From positions 1 through 64,000 of the forward strand of contig JAFSPS010000010.1 in assembly GCA_017451385.1 (NCBI GenBank): DNA of 64,000 bases. The letters are read 5' to 3'. Source of the stretch: Bacteroidales bacterium (lineage in GTDB: Bacteria > Bacteroidota > Bacteroidia > Bacteroidales > P3). Shown here piece after piece: positions 44,464-52,875 of this stretch (the stretch's first letter is position 1; each line of letters begins with the position of its first letter). The notes below the pieces were generated by a model. That model did no database searches. It worked only from the letters and a program-made list of their open reading frames with translations, and had not been told where the DNA came from. A program made the translations under genes and the position numbers.

Positions 44464-45057
44464 TCACACTTTTTTTGTAATATTGATGTAGTTGGGAGTC
44501 GATATATTGCGCCCCGCAATATTAATCGATGGTTTAATGCGCAAGTCGAGACGCGATGATTTGCCATCGTTGCCAAAACTGCCAGCAAAATTTTTGAGTG
44601 CTTCCACGCCCCCATTGGCAAAGACGGAATAGATGTCGGTCCCGACATTAAGTGGCACTACAGTAGTCTTTTTGGGTTCAATGACATACGCCATATTGTT
44701 GTTGCCATTGGCAATCTGCTTTTTCTCAATATCCAAAGCCCAAGCCATCGCCGTGACATTGGCCTTGTTTTGCGTTGGATTTTTCACATTGACATTAACA
44801 TCCATTGTCAATGGCACCGTCTTGCTGGTGATAGCATAAAGCAGCCGGGCTGCATCAGCCACCGTAACATTACCCTTGGTCACTTGCTTGAGGTTAACAC
44901 CTGCCACAGAGATGTTGGAAATGTTCTTGAGCGAATATTCGCAGTTGACAAGGTTAGCCACTCCTGCTAATTGAGATGCCACAGATGACAGTTCGCCACA
45001 CGAGACAAACATAATGCAAGAGGCTAAAAAAGAAATGATAACGATTTTTATTTTCAT
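44464..45057 (-). CDS. LEA-2/WHy-like lipoprotein
   Basis: 197 aa from the ATG at 45057, chosen because it opens a lipoprotein signal (MKIKIVIISFLASCIMFVSC, Cys about 20) and follows the -7 box at 45082-45089; longer upstream starts would lie before the promoter. The mature part is a single beta-rich domain with CEYSLKNISNISVAGVNL, VNVNVKNPTQNKANV, matching the LEA14/WHy-type beta sandwich. Role unknown; probably periplasmic or on the outer membrane. Confidence 0.75.
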   Translation of the reverse strand: MKIKIVIISFLASCIMFVSCGELSSVASQLAGVANLVNCEYSLKNISNISVAGVNLKQVTKGNVTVADAARLLYAITSKTVPLTMDVNVNVKNPTQNKANVTAMAWALDIEKKQIANGNNNMAYVIEPKKTTVVPLNVGTDIYSVFANGGVEALKNFAGSFGNDGKSSRLDLRIKPSINIAGRNISTPNYINITKKV

Positions 45058-45081
45058 AATAGAGTTCTTTTTATCGGACTG

Positions 45082-45089
45082 CAAAGGTA
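45082..45089 (-). promoter_or_regulatory. Promoter -7 element of LEA-like gene
   Basis: Minus-strand TACCTTTG matches TAnnTTTG; the start codon is 24 bp downstream. Confidence 0.7.
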
Positions 45090-45239
45090 ACGAAAAAAAA
45101 TGACCTCCCAAACAATAATCCAACATCTGTTCATCTAAAAGAAAGATAGAGGCATCCCAAAAAAAGCATGAACCATTGTGCAACACACACAAAGAAACAA
45201 CATATATAAAAAGAAGTGAATATAATCAAAAAAAAATTG

Positions 45240-45247
45240 TACTTTTG
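45240..45247 (+). promoter_or_regulatory. Promoter -7 element of recJ
   Basis: TACTTTTG fits TAnnTTTG, 10 bp before the first ATG of recJ, implying a very short leader. If so, translation may start at the second Met (45261). Confidence 0.65.
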
Positions 45248-45257
45248 AAAACAGAAA

Positions 45258-47108
45258 ATGATGAAAAGTAAACGTTGGATAATAAGAAAAGATTATGATA
45301 TAAAGGTTGTTGAGAGACTTGCGGAATCCTTGGGCGTTGACAAAATCATCGCCACGTTGCTTGTAGAGCGTGGCATAACATCTTTTGACGAAGCCCGTTG
45401 TTTTTTCCGTCCATCGCTGGACCAAATTCATAATCCCTTTTTAATGAAGGATATGGACCGCGCTATACGTCGTATAGACGAAGCAATTAGCCGCGGCGAA
45501 CGTATCATGATTTATGGCGACTACGATGTCGATGGCACCTCGGCGGTAGCCTTGCTCTACTCCTATCTCGGCGCATTCTACAGCAATATTGATTTCTACA
45601 TTCCCGACCGCGACACCGAAGGGTCGGGCATATCCTATCAGGGAATCAATACGGCGCATGAGTCGGGCGTGAAACTTATGATAGCCCTCGACTGCGGCAT
45701 CAACGCCGTTGAGCAGGTGGACTATGCCGCAGAACGTGGCATAGACTTTATCATAGGCGACCATCACCTGTTGGGCAACGAGCTGCCGCGTGCCGTTGCT
45801 GTCCTCGACCCAAAACGTCCCGACTGTCCTTATCCCTACAAAGAACTATCGGGATGCGGCATCAGCTTCAAGATTGTCGAAGCCCATTTAGAGTCGCGTC
45901 TCGGGGTACGGCTGTGCGACGACCCCGCCACCCTCAACAGTGAGAACCGCCACCTGCGCGAGCAGATGAAGTTGCGCCTACTTAAATACCTCGACCTCGT
46001 GGCGTTGAGCATCGCCTCCGACCTTGTACCCATCATGGGAGAAAATCGCGTACTTGCTCACTATGGCCTGCGCGTCATCAACACACGGCCACGCCCAGGA
46101 ATTGAAGCAATACTTGGCTACGGGCACGTAGAACGCAAAAGCGAGAAAGACAAACGCGACAATCCGGCAGATACAACCTATTTCCGCCGTGAATTGACGG
46201 TGAGCGACCTGATTTTCCTTATCGGACCACGCCTTAACGCCGCAGGACGTCTGCATAGCGCATACGACTCTGTGCGTCTGCTGCTCTGCGACAATCTCGT
46301 CGATGCGCGTCGCCTCGCCACGGAAATAGACAGCTATAACCAAGACCGCAAGCAAAAAGACACAGAAGCTACCGAGACGGCAAAGAAACGTGTGGAGGCT
46401 TCGCCATACTTCAAGGAACGACACTCGATAGTCCTGTTTGACGAGACATGGCATAAAGGAGTTGTTGGAATTGTCGCATCACGCCTCGTGGAGGCATACT
46501 ATAAACCAACCATCGTCTTCACCCGTTCTACTGACGACATCATTGTCGGCTCGGCTCGCTCGTTCAAGGATTTCGACATTCACAGCGCTCTCGAACGCTG
46601 CGCCGACCTGCTCGAACATTTTGGAGGACACCGTTGTGCCGCAGGTGTAACAATACGCGCCGAGAAACTGGAAGCCTTCATCGAACGCTTCGAACAGGTG
46701 GTAATAGAGACCATGCCGGAGGAGTCGGCAACACCATATATAGAAATTGACGCTGAGGTCAATTTTTCTGAACAGCTGACACCTAAATTCATGCGCATCC
46801 TGAAACAGTTTGCTCCTTTCGGACCGGAGAACAATATCCCCGTATTCCTCTCGCACAACCTTGTGGACTATGGCACGCCGCCACCACGCATCGTGGGACG
46901 CAACCACCTGCGTTTCTCGGTCATCTCGCTCGAAGAAGGCAGCAAGCATGCAGTATTCCCCGCCATAGGGTTTAACCTTGGCGAATATTATGGTCGGATT
47001 CAGAATGGAGAACACTTCAGTATGTGCTACATGCTTGAAGAGAACCACTGGAACGGACACACCGAGATGCAGCTGCGCGTCAAAGACCTGTCATTCGATG
47101 ACGAGTAG
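45258..47108 (+). CDS. recJ: Single-strand-specific exonuclease RecJ
   Basis: 5'-3' single-strand DNA exonuclease of the DHH family, acting in recombination and mismatch repair. Motifs: GDYDVDGTSA (about 88-96), ALDCGIN (about 148-153), GDHHLLG with DHH at 168-170, then the DHHA1 domain with GGHRCAAG (about 455-462) and a C-terminal OB fold. The 616-aa length is normal. Two adjacent Met codons begin the frame (MMKSK). Confidence 0.96.
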   Translation: MMKSKRWIIRKDYDIKVVERLAESLGVDKIIATLLVERGITSFDEARCFFRPSLDQIHNPFLMKDMDRAIRRIDEAISRGERIMIYGDYDVDGTSAVALLYSYLGAFYSNIDFYIPDRDTEGSGISYQGINTAHESGVKLMIALDCGINAVEQVDYAAERGIDFIIGDHHLLGNELPRAVAVLDPKRPDCPYPYKELSGCGISFKIVEAHLESRLGVRLCDDPATLNSENRHLREQMKLRLLKYLDLVALSIASDLVPIMGENRVLAHYGLRVINTRPRPGIEAILGYGHVERKSEKDKRDNPADTTYFRRELTVSDLIFLIGPRLNAAGRLHSAYDSVRLLLCDNLVDARRLATEIDSYNQDRKQKDTEATETAKKRVEASPYFKERHSIVLFDETWHKGVVGIVASRLVEAYYKPTIVFTRSTDDIIVGSARSFKDFDIHSALERCADLLEHFGGHRCAAGVTIRAEKLEAFIERFEQVVIETMPEESATPYIEIDAEVNFSEQLTPKFMRILKQFAPFGPENNIPVFLSHNLVDYGTPPPRIVGRNHLRFSVISLEEGSKHAVFPAIGFNLGEYYGRIQNGEHFSMCYMLEENHWNGHTEMQLRVKDLSFDDE

Positions 47109-47247
47109 TCAAAAGATTTAAGCCGAATCATATTGTTGGTACATTCAAACCAATCGTCATAGTTATACGATATCACTTTTATTCTAATCCATAGTTATTT
47201 ACAGTTCATCAAAACATTTTCAACCATCATAATTATCATATTACACA

Positions 47248-48918
47248 ATGGCTGACGACAAGAAAATAATATTCTCTATGGTGGGCGTAGGCAAACTGAT
47301 ACCGCCTTCGCGTCAGATACTCAAAGACATATACCTATCATTCTTTTATGGAGCCAAAATAGGCATCATTGGTCTTAACGGTTCCGGAAAAAGCTCGTTG
47401 CTCAAGATTATTGCTGGCGTGGATAAAGACTATCAGGGTGAGGTGGTTTTCTCCCCGGGATATAGCGTTGGCTATCTTGAACAGGAGCCGCATCTCGACG
47501 ACAATAAGACAGTGAAAGAGGTTGTGCAGGAAGCCGTGCAAGAGACCGTTGACCTGCTGCGAGAATATGAGGAAATCAACAATGCCTTTGCCGAGCCCGA
47601 TGCCGACTTCGACAAACTCATAGCACGGCAGGGCGAGCTTACAGAGCTGCTGGAGCAGCACGATGCATGGAACCTCGACGCACGCCTCGACCGCGCTATG
47701 GATGCCCTTCGCTGTCCTGACGATGACCAGCTGGTGCGCAACCTCAGTGGGGGAGAGCGTCGCCGCGTAGCACTCTGCCGCCTCCTGCTGCAAGAGCCCG
47801 ATATACTGTTGCTGGATGAGCCCACCAACCACCTTGATGCCGAAAGCATCGACTGGCTTGAACAGCATCTGCGTCAATACAAAGGCACCGTCATAGCCGT
47901 AACCCATGACCGCTATTTTCTCGATAATGTGGCTGGCTGGATTCTCGAACTCGACCGTGGTGAGGGAATACCGTGGCAGGGCAACTACTCGTCATGGCTC
48001 GACCAAAAGACCAAACGTCTCGCCCTCGAAGAGAAGCAGGAGAGCAAGCGACGCAAGGCTCTACAACGCGAGCTGGAATGGGCGCGCATGGCTCCTAAAG
48101 CACGCCACGCCAAAGGCAAGGCACGTCTCAACGCCTATGACCGCATGCTAAACGAGGACGTAAAAGAGAAAGAACAAAACCTCGAAATATTCATTCCCAA
48201 CGGTCCTCGCCTGGGCAACAAAGTGCTTGAGGTGGATGGTGTCAGCAAGGCCTATGGCGACAAACTTCTTTACGAGAACCTCACTTTCTCGCTACCTCCT
48301 GCCGGCATCGTGGGAGTTATCGGGCCCAATGGCTGCGGAAAGACCACGCTCTTCCGTCTCATTATGGGACAAGAGAAACCCGACACGGGCACTTTCACCG
48401 TGGGAGAGACAGTGAAGATTGGATATGTTGACCAGCAACACGTGCAAATAGACCCTGAAAAGAGCGTATATGACATTGTATCTGAAGGTAACGAGCAGAT
48501 AATGATGGGCGGGCGACTCGTCAACGCTCGCGCCTATATCTCGCGTTTCAATTTCACTGGCACAGACCAGAGCAAGAAAGCAGGAGTGCTGTCCGGCGGT
48601 GAGCGCAATCGCCTCCACCTTGCACTGACGCTCAAAAGCGAAGCCAACGTTCTGCTGCTCGACGAGCCTACCAACGATATCGACGTCAACACAATGCGAG
48701 CACTTGAAGAGGGCTTGGAGAATTTTGCCGGATGTGCCGTGGTGATAAGCCACGACCGTTGGTTCCTCGACAGGATATGCACACACATCCTCGCTTTTGA
48801 AGGCGATTCTCAAGTATATTTCTTTGAAGGCTCGTATTCCGAGTATGAGGAAAACCGCCGAAAACGACTTGGCGACGACACACCTCATCGTCCACGATAC
48901 AAGAAATTGAAAGCATAA
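47248..48918 (+). CDS. ettA: Energy-dependent translational throttle protein EttA
   Basis: ABC-F ATPase that binds the ribosomal E site and gates entry into elongation by ATP level. 556 aa with two ABC modules: Walker A GLNGSGKSS (about 42-50) with LSGGERRRVALCRLLL and LLLDEPTNHLD, and GPNGCGKTT with LSGGERNRLHLALTL and LLLDEPTNDID. The linker (PtIM) region between about 240 and 320 (K/E-rich) matches EttA. Start MADDKKI. No membrane segments. Confidence 0.95.
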   Translation: MADDKKIIFSMVGVGKLIPPSRQILKDIYLSFFYGAKIGIIGLNGSGKSSLLKIIAGVDKDYQGEVVFSPGYSVGYLEQEPHLDDNKTVKEVVQEAVQETVDLLREYEEINNAFAEPDADFDKLIARQGELTELLEQHDAWNLDARLDRAMDALRCPDDDQLVRNLSGGERRRVALCRLLLQEPDILLLDEPTNHLDAESIDWLEQHLRQYKGTVIAVTHDRYFLDNVAGWILELDRGEGIPWQGNYSSWLDQKTKRLALEEKQESKRRKALQRELEWARMAPKARHAKGKARLNAYDRMLNEDVKEKEQNLEIFIPNGPRLGNKVLEVDGVSKAYGDKLLYENLTFSLPPAGIVGVIGPNGCGKTTLFRLIMGQEKPDTGTFTVGETVKIGYVDQQHVQIDPEKSVYDIVSEGNEQIMMGGRLVNARAYISRFNFTGTDQSKKAGVLSGGERNRLHLALTLKSEANVLLLDEPTNDIDVNTMRALEEGLENFAGCAVVISHDRWFLDRICTHILAFEGDSQVYFFEGSYSEYEENRRKRLGDDTPHRPRYKKLKA

Positions 48919-49044
48919 CATAGATAAAAAGCAGAACCTGTCCTGACAAAGTTTCTTTTATCGATTTGGAGTATGGCTTTCGACCATTACTTAACATGAA
49001 AGTTTAGCCTTATTACGAGCATTAATTAATTATAATATTTCAAA

Positions 49045-49644
49045 ATGAGAAAAAACTGTCGCCTTTTTTCATTCTTACTATTGTTGGCAGTGATGCTTTG
49101 CGGCATGCGTGCATCAGCACAGCAGCCGCAGATAGAGGTAGTGCGCACATCGCAGCATGACATCTTCAACGAGCGAGGTCGCCTCACTGTGCGCATCGTC
49201 TATTCCTACGACATTAACGGCAACGTTGCATATCGCACTCTCTATTCATTTGACAAACATGGTCGCATTACACGTCGTATGCAATACACCGACACAGACT
49301 ACTTGATGCTCGATGACAATTTCTCATACGACAGCCACAACAACATTGTCTGTCGCAAAATCAAGTTCTACGACGAATGGGAAGGGAAAAGCACGCTCAA
49401 AGAGAAACGCAAATACAAATATGACAAGGAAGGCAATATAACCTATCGTGCCTACTATCTTAATGGCGACCTCTACTATGAAGACCCTCCACGCGTGGCG
49501 ACTATCGACACCGTAGCGGCGCAACCCTCGCAACAGGCACTTCCTAAAGAAAGCGTTGCACCTGCCAATCCTACCACTAACGACACGGTGAGTCCACAAC
49601 AAGAAAAGAAACAAAAGAACAAGCGCTCTAAGAAAAAGAAATAA
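49045..49644 (+). CDS. Secreted protein with YD-like repeats
   Basis: 199 aa with a signal peptide (to about residue 26, ASAQ). It contains several YD/Rhs-like motifs (YSYDINGNVAYRTLYSFDKHGRITRRM, with only short runs like SYDSHNNIV and KYKYDKEGNITYRAYYL). It ends in a Pro/Gln/Thr linker and a very basic tail (KKQKNKRSKKKK). No complete Rhs core or toxin is present, so it is a small YD-repeat protein of unknown role. A strong terminator follows, and it stands alone after ettA. Confidence 0.75.
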   Translation: MRKNCRLFSFLLLLAVMLCGMRASAQQPQIEVVRTSQHDIFNERGRLTVRIVYSYDINGNVAYRTLYSFDKHGRITRRMQYTDTDYLMLDDNFSYDSHNNIVCRKIKFYDEWEGKSTLKEKRKYKYDKEGNITYRAYYLNGDLYYEDPPRVATIDTVAAQPSQQALPKESVAPANPTTNDTVSPQQEKKQKNKRSKKKK

Positions 49645-49664
49645 AGCATACGCTTTCATGTGAC

Positions 49665-49707
49665 AGAGGTAATGCAATATCCGTAAAAAACATTACCTCT
49701 TTTTTTA
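49665..49707 (+). terminator. Terminator after YD-repeat gene
   Basis: AGAGGTAATG (49665-49674) and CATTACCTCT (49691-49700) followed by TTTTTTT. Confidence 0.85.
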
Positions 49708-49720
49708 TTTCAAGGAAAGA

Positions 49721-49752
49721 AAAAAGCGAAATTCTAATGAATTTCGCTTTTC
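49721..49752 (-). terminator. Terminator of tRNA-Val pair
   Basis: AAAAAAGCGAAATTC, loop TAAT, GAATTTCGCTTTTCT. On the minus strand it directly follows the second tRNA and supplies the T-run. Confidence 0.8.
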
Positions 49753-49754
49753 TG

Positions 49755-49829
49755 TGATCCTTGGCAGATTTGAACTGTCGACCTCTTGCGTGTGAAGCAA
49801 GCGCTCTAAACCAACTGAGCTAAAGGATC
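49755..49829 (-). tRNA. tRNA-Val(CAC)
   Basis: 75 nt. Acceptor GATCCTT/AAGGATC with A73, D-stem GCTC...GAGC, anticodon stem CTTGC/GCAAG with loop TTCACAC (anticodon CAC), and T-arm GACAG-TTCAAAT-CTGCC with one mismatch. CCA is not encoded. Transcribed after tRNA-Val(GAC) from the same promoter. Confidence 0.9.
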
Positions 49830-49844
49830 ATTGCTTCTTTTATG

Positions 49845-49919
49845 TGATCTGTAACAGATTTGAACTGTTGACCTCTTGCCTGTCAAGCAAGCGCTCTAAA
49901 CCAACTGAGCTAACAGATC
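49845..49919 (-). tRNA. tRNA-Val(GAC)
   Basis: 75 nt. Acceptor GATCTGT/ACAGATC with A73, D-stem GCTC...GAGC, anticodon stem CTTGC/GCAAG with loop TTGACAG (anticodon GAC), and fully paired T-arm AACAG-TTCAAAT-CTGTT. CCA is not encoded. First tRNA of the two-gene leftward unit. Confidence 0.92.
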
Positions 49920-49940
49920 ATCTTTGCTTGAAAACGTTTG

Positions 49941-49948
49941 CAAAGATA
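49941..49948 (-). promoter_or_regulatory. Promoter -7 element of tRNA-Val pair
   Basis: Minus-strand TATCTTTG, with TTTG about 19 bp upstream as the -33 element; it fits the full Bacteroidetes consensus and lies 20 bp before the first tRNA. Confidence 0.8.
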
Positions 49949-50047
49949 CGAACTTTTCTCAAACCGACAAAATATTTTTTTAAATAAAAATTCGCGCACT
50001 GATAGTGAGGATGATACTTTCAGTGCGCGATGGACAAATGTAGTATT

Positions 50048-50230
50048 TTAATGTTTACCGAACAGCATAATTAGCCCTCCTGCCATCATTATGAGTGCGC
50101 CTAAAGAGAGCAATGCCATTTGCAAAGTGTCGCCAACGACATACTTTATTGATACTACACATATAAGTAATCCAGCAAAAAGAATAATAAGTCCTATTGC
50201 TAATGACCGACTTTTCGATTTGTTATTCAT
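50048..50230 (-). CDS. Small two-helix membrane protein
   Basis: 60 aa: a basic start (MNNKSKSRS) and two hydrophobic helices (about 10-28 and 36-56) with small residues. No motif recognised. It lies 26 bp downstream of the 170-aa membrane protein gene and may be co-transcribed with it. A possible inner-membrane accessory protein of unknown role. Confidence 0.6.
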   Translation of the reverse strand: MNNKSKSRSLAIGLIILFAGLLICVVSIKYVVGDTLQMALLSLGALIMMAGGLIMLFGKH

Positions 50231-50256
50231 TGTATTTTTAATTAATTGTTTTTCAT

Positions 50257-50769
50257 TTAACTATTTACTGAAGACTGTTCACCTTGTAGTCGATAGATTG
50301 GTGATGCAGCCACCATTTTGCCGTGATAGTCGCATTGCAACTGAGCAAAACAGATACTATTGTCGTCGTTGCTATAGGTGTAAAGCACGAGTTCTGGTGT
50401 CGTAGCCTTCTTCAGTCTCCTAAGTTTATTCAAATCATGCTGTTGAAGGGTGCCTTTCAACTCATCATACAATTTAGCCGAATAGCAATATTCAGCAAAA
50501 TTGAGACGACTGTTGGTGTCCGTGTGATACACGACATACTTATCTCCGATAAGATAGAACAGAACGATGATTAAAAGACTTGATACCCCTATTGCCGTAA
50601 CCATCGTAAGCAGTGCGTTCAGACCATCGCCAAGATTGTTATACAACAAAAGTAATACCGTACTGATGACACCAGCCAACGAACACCAGTACGCAGCCGG
50701 CAGATGACGTAGTTTTCTACGCACTCCGTCCTGCCTATAAATATCTTTAACTATATTTGGATATTTCAT
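50257..50769 (-). CDS. Unknown two-helix membrane protein
   Basis: 170 aa: two hydrophobic helices (about 26-45 and 53-73) after a short basic N-terminus, then a soluble, mostly alpha/beta C-terminal domain (about 80-170) with LRRLKKATTPELVLYTYS and a Cys pair. No family recognised. The C-terminal part is probably cytoplasmic. Grouped with the 60-aa membrane protein gene downstream. Confidence 0.7.
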   Translation of the reverse strand: MKYPNIVKDIYRQDGVRRKLRHLPAAYWCSLAGVISTVLLLLYNNLGDGLNALLTMVTAIGVSSLLIIVLFYLIGDKYVVYHTDTNSRLNFAEYCYSAKLYDELKGTLQQHDLNKLRRLKKATTPELVLYTYSNDDNSICFAQLQCDYHGKMVAASPIYRLQGEQSSVNS

Positions 50770-50901
50770 GTGTATATTTTTTTATACCGTACAATAGGCC
50801 ATACGCTCCAACATGTCAGCGCATGCCCATGAACATGGTTTAACACAGTGCACCCTCAAATGAGAGTACCTAATAGATAAATGAGGAAAGAGCAGGTTTA
50901 A

Positions 50902-51240
50902 TCAGAGTCGTAGCTGGCAGAAATGACTCATTGAATACTTAGCCGTATGCAACGGCAAATGAAAAGCGTTTGCCGTAAAAGCCACGTTGATAAGCCGTCT
51001 TATGCCATTAACGAATGTTAGCGAAACGGAGCTAAAGCCTTGATGGCACGTCGGCACGGGGACAGTAGTATCACCAAGATAGAGTATGATACTGGTCATA
51101 CCTAATTCCGCCCATGTGGGACTGTCGTCCGCGGCAGAACGTATATTATCCGGACGTGGGTGTGTATCTGCCTCTGCGGCAAACATAGTGTTGCTTAAAA
51201 ACAGCAACATGAGTATTATGAGCAAATGCTTTGCCATCAC
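50902..51240 (-). CDS. Small secreted protein of unknown function
   Basis: 112 aa with a signal peptide (MMAKHLLIILMLLFLSNTMFAA, cut after about residue 22). The rest has a Pro/Asp-rich stretch (THPRPDNIRSAADDSPTW) and a hydrophobic middle. A -7 box TATATTTG lies just upstream, which supports it as a real gene. No family recognised. The C-terminal sequence (HFCQLRL) looks unusual and may reflect a frameshifted end. Confidence 0.5.
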   Translation of the reverse strand: MMAKHLLIILMLLFLSNTMFAAEADTHPRPDNIRSAADDSPTWAELGMTSIILYLGDTTVPVPTCHQGFSSVSLTFVNGIRRLINVAFTANAFHLPLHTAKYSMSHFCQLRL

Positions 51241-51251
51241 AATTCGTGATG

Positions 51252-51259
51252 CAAATATA
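51252..51259 (-). promoter_or_regulatory. Promoter -7 element of 112-aa secreted protein gene
   Basis: Minus-strand TATATTTG fits TAnnTTTG, 11 bp before the start codon. Confidence 0.5.
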
Positions 51260-51300
51260 GACTTTTTTTTAGAATATTGATTGTATTATTTTCATTACAA

Positions 51301-51336
51301 AAAAAGACGGGAGCCACATTTGATGCGGCCCCCGTC
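51301..51336 (-). terminator. Terminator of PLP lyase gene
   Basis: GACGGGAGCC (51306-51315) and GGCCCCCGTC (51327-51336) with one G/A mismatch; the preceding A-run (51298-51305) gives the T-run on the minus strand. Confidence 0.88.
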
Positions 51337-51362
51337 CAGAGAAGATTATAAATTGAAACTAT

Positions 51363-52568
51363 TTATTTACGGCTCTCTTCTACGCTCTCTTTGATGAGCT
51401 GGAAAGTAGCTTCGATATCGTTGTCGAGACCGACGCTGAAACGGATGAGGCCTTCGCTCATGCCCATCTCCTTCTGGATGTCCTCAGGCACCTCGCTGGA
51501 GGTTGATTTGCCAGAGTTGGAGAAGAGGGTCTTGAAGTAGCCAAGTGAAACGGCGAGGTATCCAACGCCCTTCTCCTGCATGATTTCCATAATCTTGCTG
51601 GCTGCATCAGCAGTACCCATGTCGATAGAAATCATACCGCCAAAGCCGTAACCGTCATTCATCATGCTCTTGAAGAGCTCGTAATCGGGATGCTCGGGCA
51701 GACCGGGGTAGTTGTATTTGAATCCGACCTCTTTGAAACGTTTTGCAAGATACATGGCGTTCTCGCTGTGTTTCTGCATACGGATATGGAGGGTGTGGAG
51801 GTTTTTGAGGATGCTGCTGCTGCGCATGGGGTCCAAAACGGGGCCGAGGAGCATGCAGGTACCGTTGTTGACATCGATAAGGCTGTTGATGTATTCAGCG
51901 CTACCGCAGATAGCACCAGCCACGCAATCGTTCTTACCGTTGATGAACTTGGTCATGCTATAGACAACCACGTCGGCACCAAGACGGTAGGGACTGAAAA
52001 TCATGGGGGTGAAAGTGTTGTCAACAATCAGCTTAGCACCGATACCGTGAGCTATCTTGGCCAGCTCGGGGATGTTGGCGATACGGAGCAGAGGGTTGTT
52101 CATGGTCTCGGTGTAGAGGACCTTGGTCTGGGGATATTTAGCTACCTCAGCCTTTACAGCGTCAAGATTCTGGAAGTTGACGAAGCTGCAGGTAACATTA
52201 AATTTCTTCAAATAGTTGGCCATGAAGGCGAAAGTACCGCCGTAGGTGGTCATAGAAGAAATGATGTGGTCGCCTGATTTCACCTCATGAAGAAGAGCGC
52301 AGGTGATGGCTGCCAGACCGGAGCCAGTGCACCATGCCATCTCGGTGCCTTCCATAGCGGCGAGGGCATTGCAGAGCGACAAATTGGAGGGATTCCAATG
52401 ACGGCTGTAAAGGAAATAGCCTTCGGTCTCACCGTGGAAGGTGTCGGTCATCAAATGAGCCTTGGGGAAAGTGAAGGTGGCAGAATCGCTGATAGAAGGG
52501 TTCACACCACGGCAAGCGTCGCGACCATCGAGACGCTGGATAGCTGTTGCGGGGTCAAATTTGTTCAT
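51363..52568 (-). CDS. PLP-dependent sulfur amino acid lyase (methionine gamma-lyase/cystathionine gamma-synthase family)
   Basis: 401 aa, Cys/Met metabolism PLP enzyme. The internal aldimine Lys207 lies in YSMTKFINGKND, with the phosphate-binding GSGLAAI, the LYTETMNNP motif and VDNTF before it. A typical YSRHWNPS block is near residue 52. The family catalyses gamma-elimination or gamma-replacement on methionine, homocysteine or O-acylhomoserine; sequence alone cannot fix which, but the overall form (no N-terminal extension, LLRIANIP) is closest to methionine gamma-lyase types. Monocistronic with its own -7 box and terminator. Confidence 0.88.
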   Translation of the reverse strand: MNKFDPATAIQRLDGRDACRGVNPSISDSATFTFPKAHLMTDTFHGETEGYFLYSRHWNPSNLSLCNALAAMEGTEMAWCTGSGLAAITCALLHEVKSGDHIISSMTTYGGTFAFMANYLKKFNVTCSFVNFQNLDAVKAEVAKYPQTKVLYTETMNNPLLRIANIPELAKIAHGIGAKLIVDNTFTPMIFSPYRLGADVVVYSMTKFINGKNDCVAGAICGSAEYINSLIDVNNGTCMLLGPVLDPMRSSSILKNLHTLHIRMQKHSENAMYLAKRFKEVGFKYNYPGLPEHPDYELFKSMMNDGYGFGGMISIDMGTADAASKIMEIMQEKGVGYLAVSLGYFKTLFSNSGKSTSSEVPEDIQKEMGMSEGLIRFSVGLDNDIEATFQLIKESVEESRK

Positions 52569-52613
52569 AGTTTTATTAAAATTTGTTATGTTTTATTGTT
52601 CGACAATATTCTG

Positions 52614-52621
52614 CAAAGATA
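52614..52621 (-). promoter_or_regulatory. Promoter -7 element of PLP lyase gene
   Basis: Minus-strand TATCTTTG, an exact TAnnTTTG box; the start codon is 46 bp downstream. Confidence 0.7.
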
Positions 52622-52731
52622 CAAAAAAAAATATTTCTGATATATTTTTAGTTTTTTGTTTTTCAAAATTGCTACTCATCACAGTAGCAGACAAACGCAC
52701 ATACATGGTTATCAAAATAGAACCTTTTTTG

Positions 52732-52739
52732 TATCTTTG
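52732..52739 (+). promoter_or_regulatory. Promoter -7 element of RsmI-like gene
   Basis: TATCTTTG fits TAnnTTTG; it gives a leader of about 130 nt containing the 11-bp periodic repeats. Confidence 0.6.
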
Positions 52740-52763
52740 CAAGATATTTAACATTGTAAGAAT

Positions 52764-52851
52764 AACTACAATCAAAGTCTAAGCAAACTCCGTATAAAGT
52801 CCGACCTGACTCCGTACAAACTCCGTGTAAGCACCGTTCAAACACCTATTA
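52764..52851 (+). repeat. 11-bp degenerate tandem repeats in leader
   Basis: From 52764 the sequence can be cut into consecutive 11-mers sharing AACTCCGT-like cores: AACTACAATCA, AAGTCTAAGCA, AACTCCGTATA, AAGTCCGACCT, GACTCCGTACA, AACTCCGTGTA, AGCACCGTTCA, AACACCTATTA. The best matches lie at 52786-52840. Confidence 0.7.
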
Positions 52852-52875
52852 AAAAACATTAAAACAACAATCATT

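Noticed and set aside
46479-47060. Leftward frame of 193 codons inside recJ
   Set aside because: Antisense shadow of a conserved gene.
52569-52613. Possible SAM or cobalamin riboswitch before the PLP lyase gene
   Set aside because: The leader is only about 45 nt; far too short, with no conserved core.
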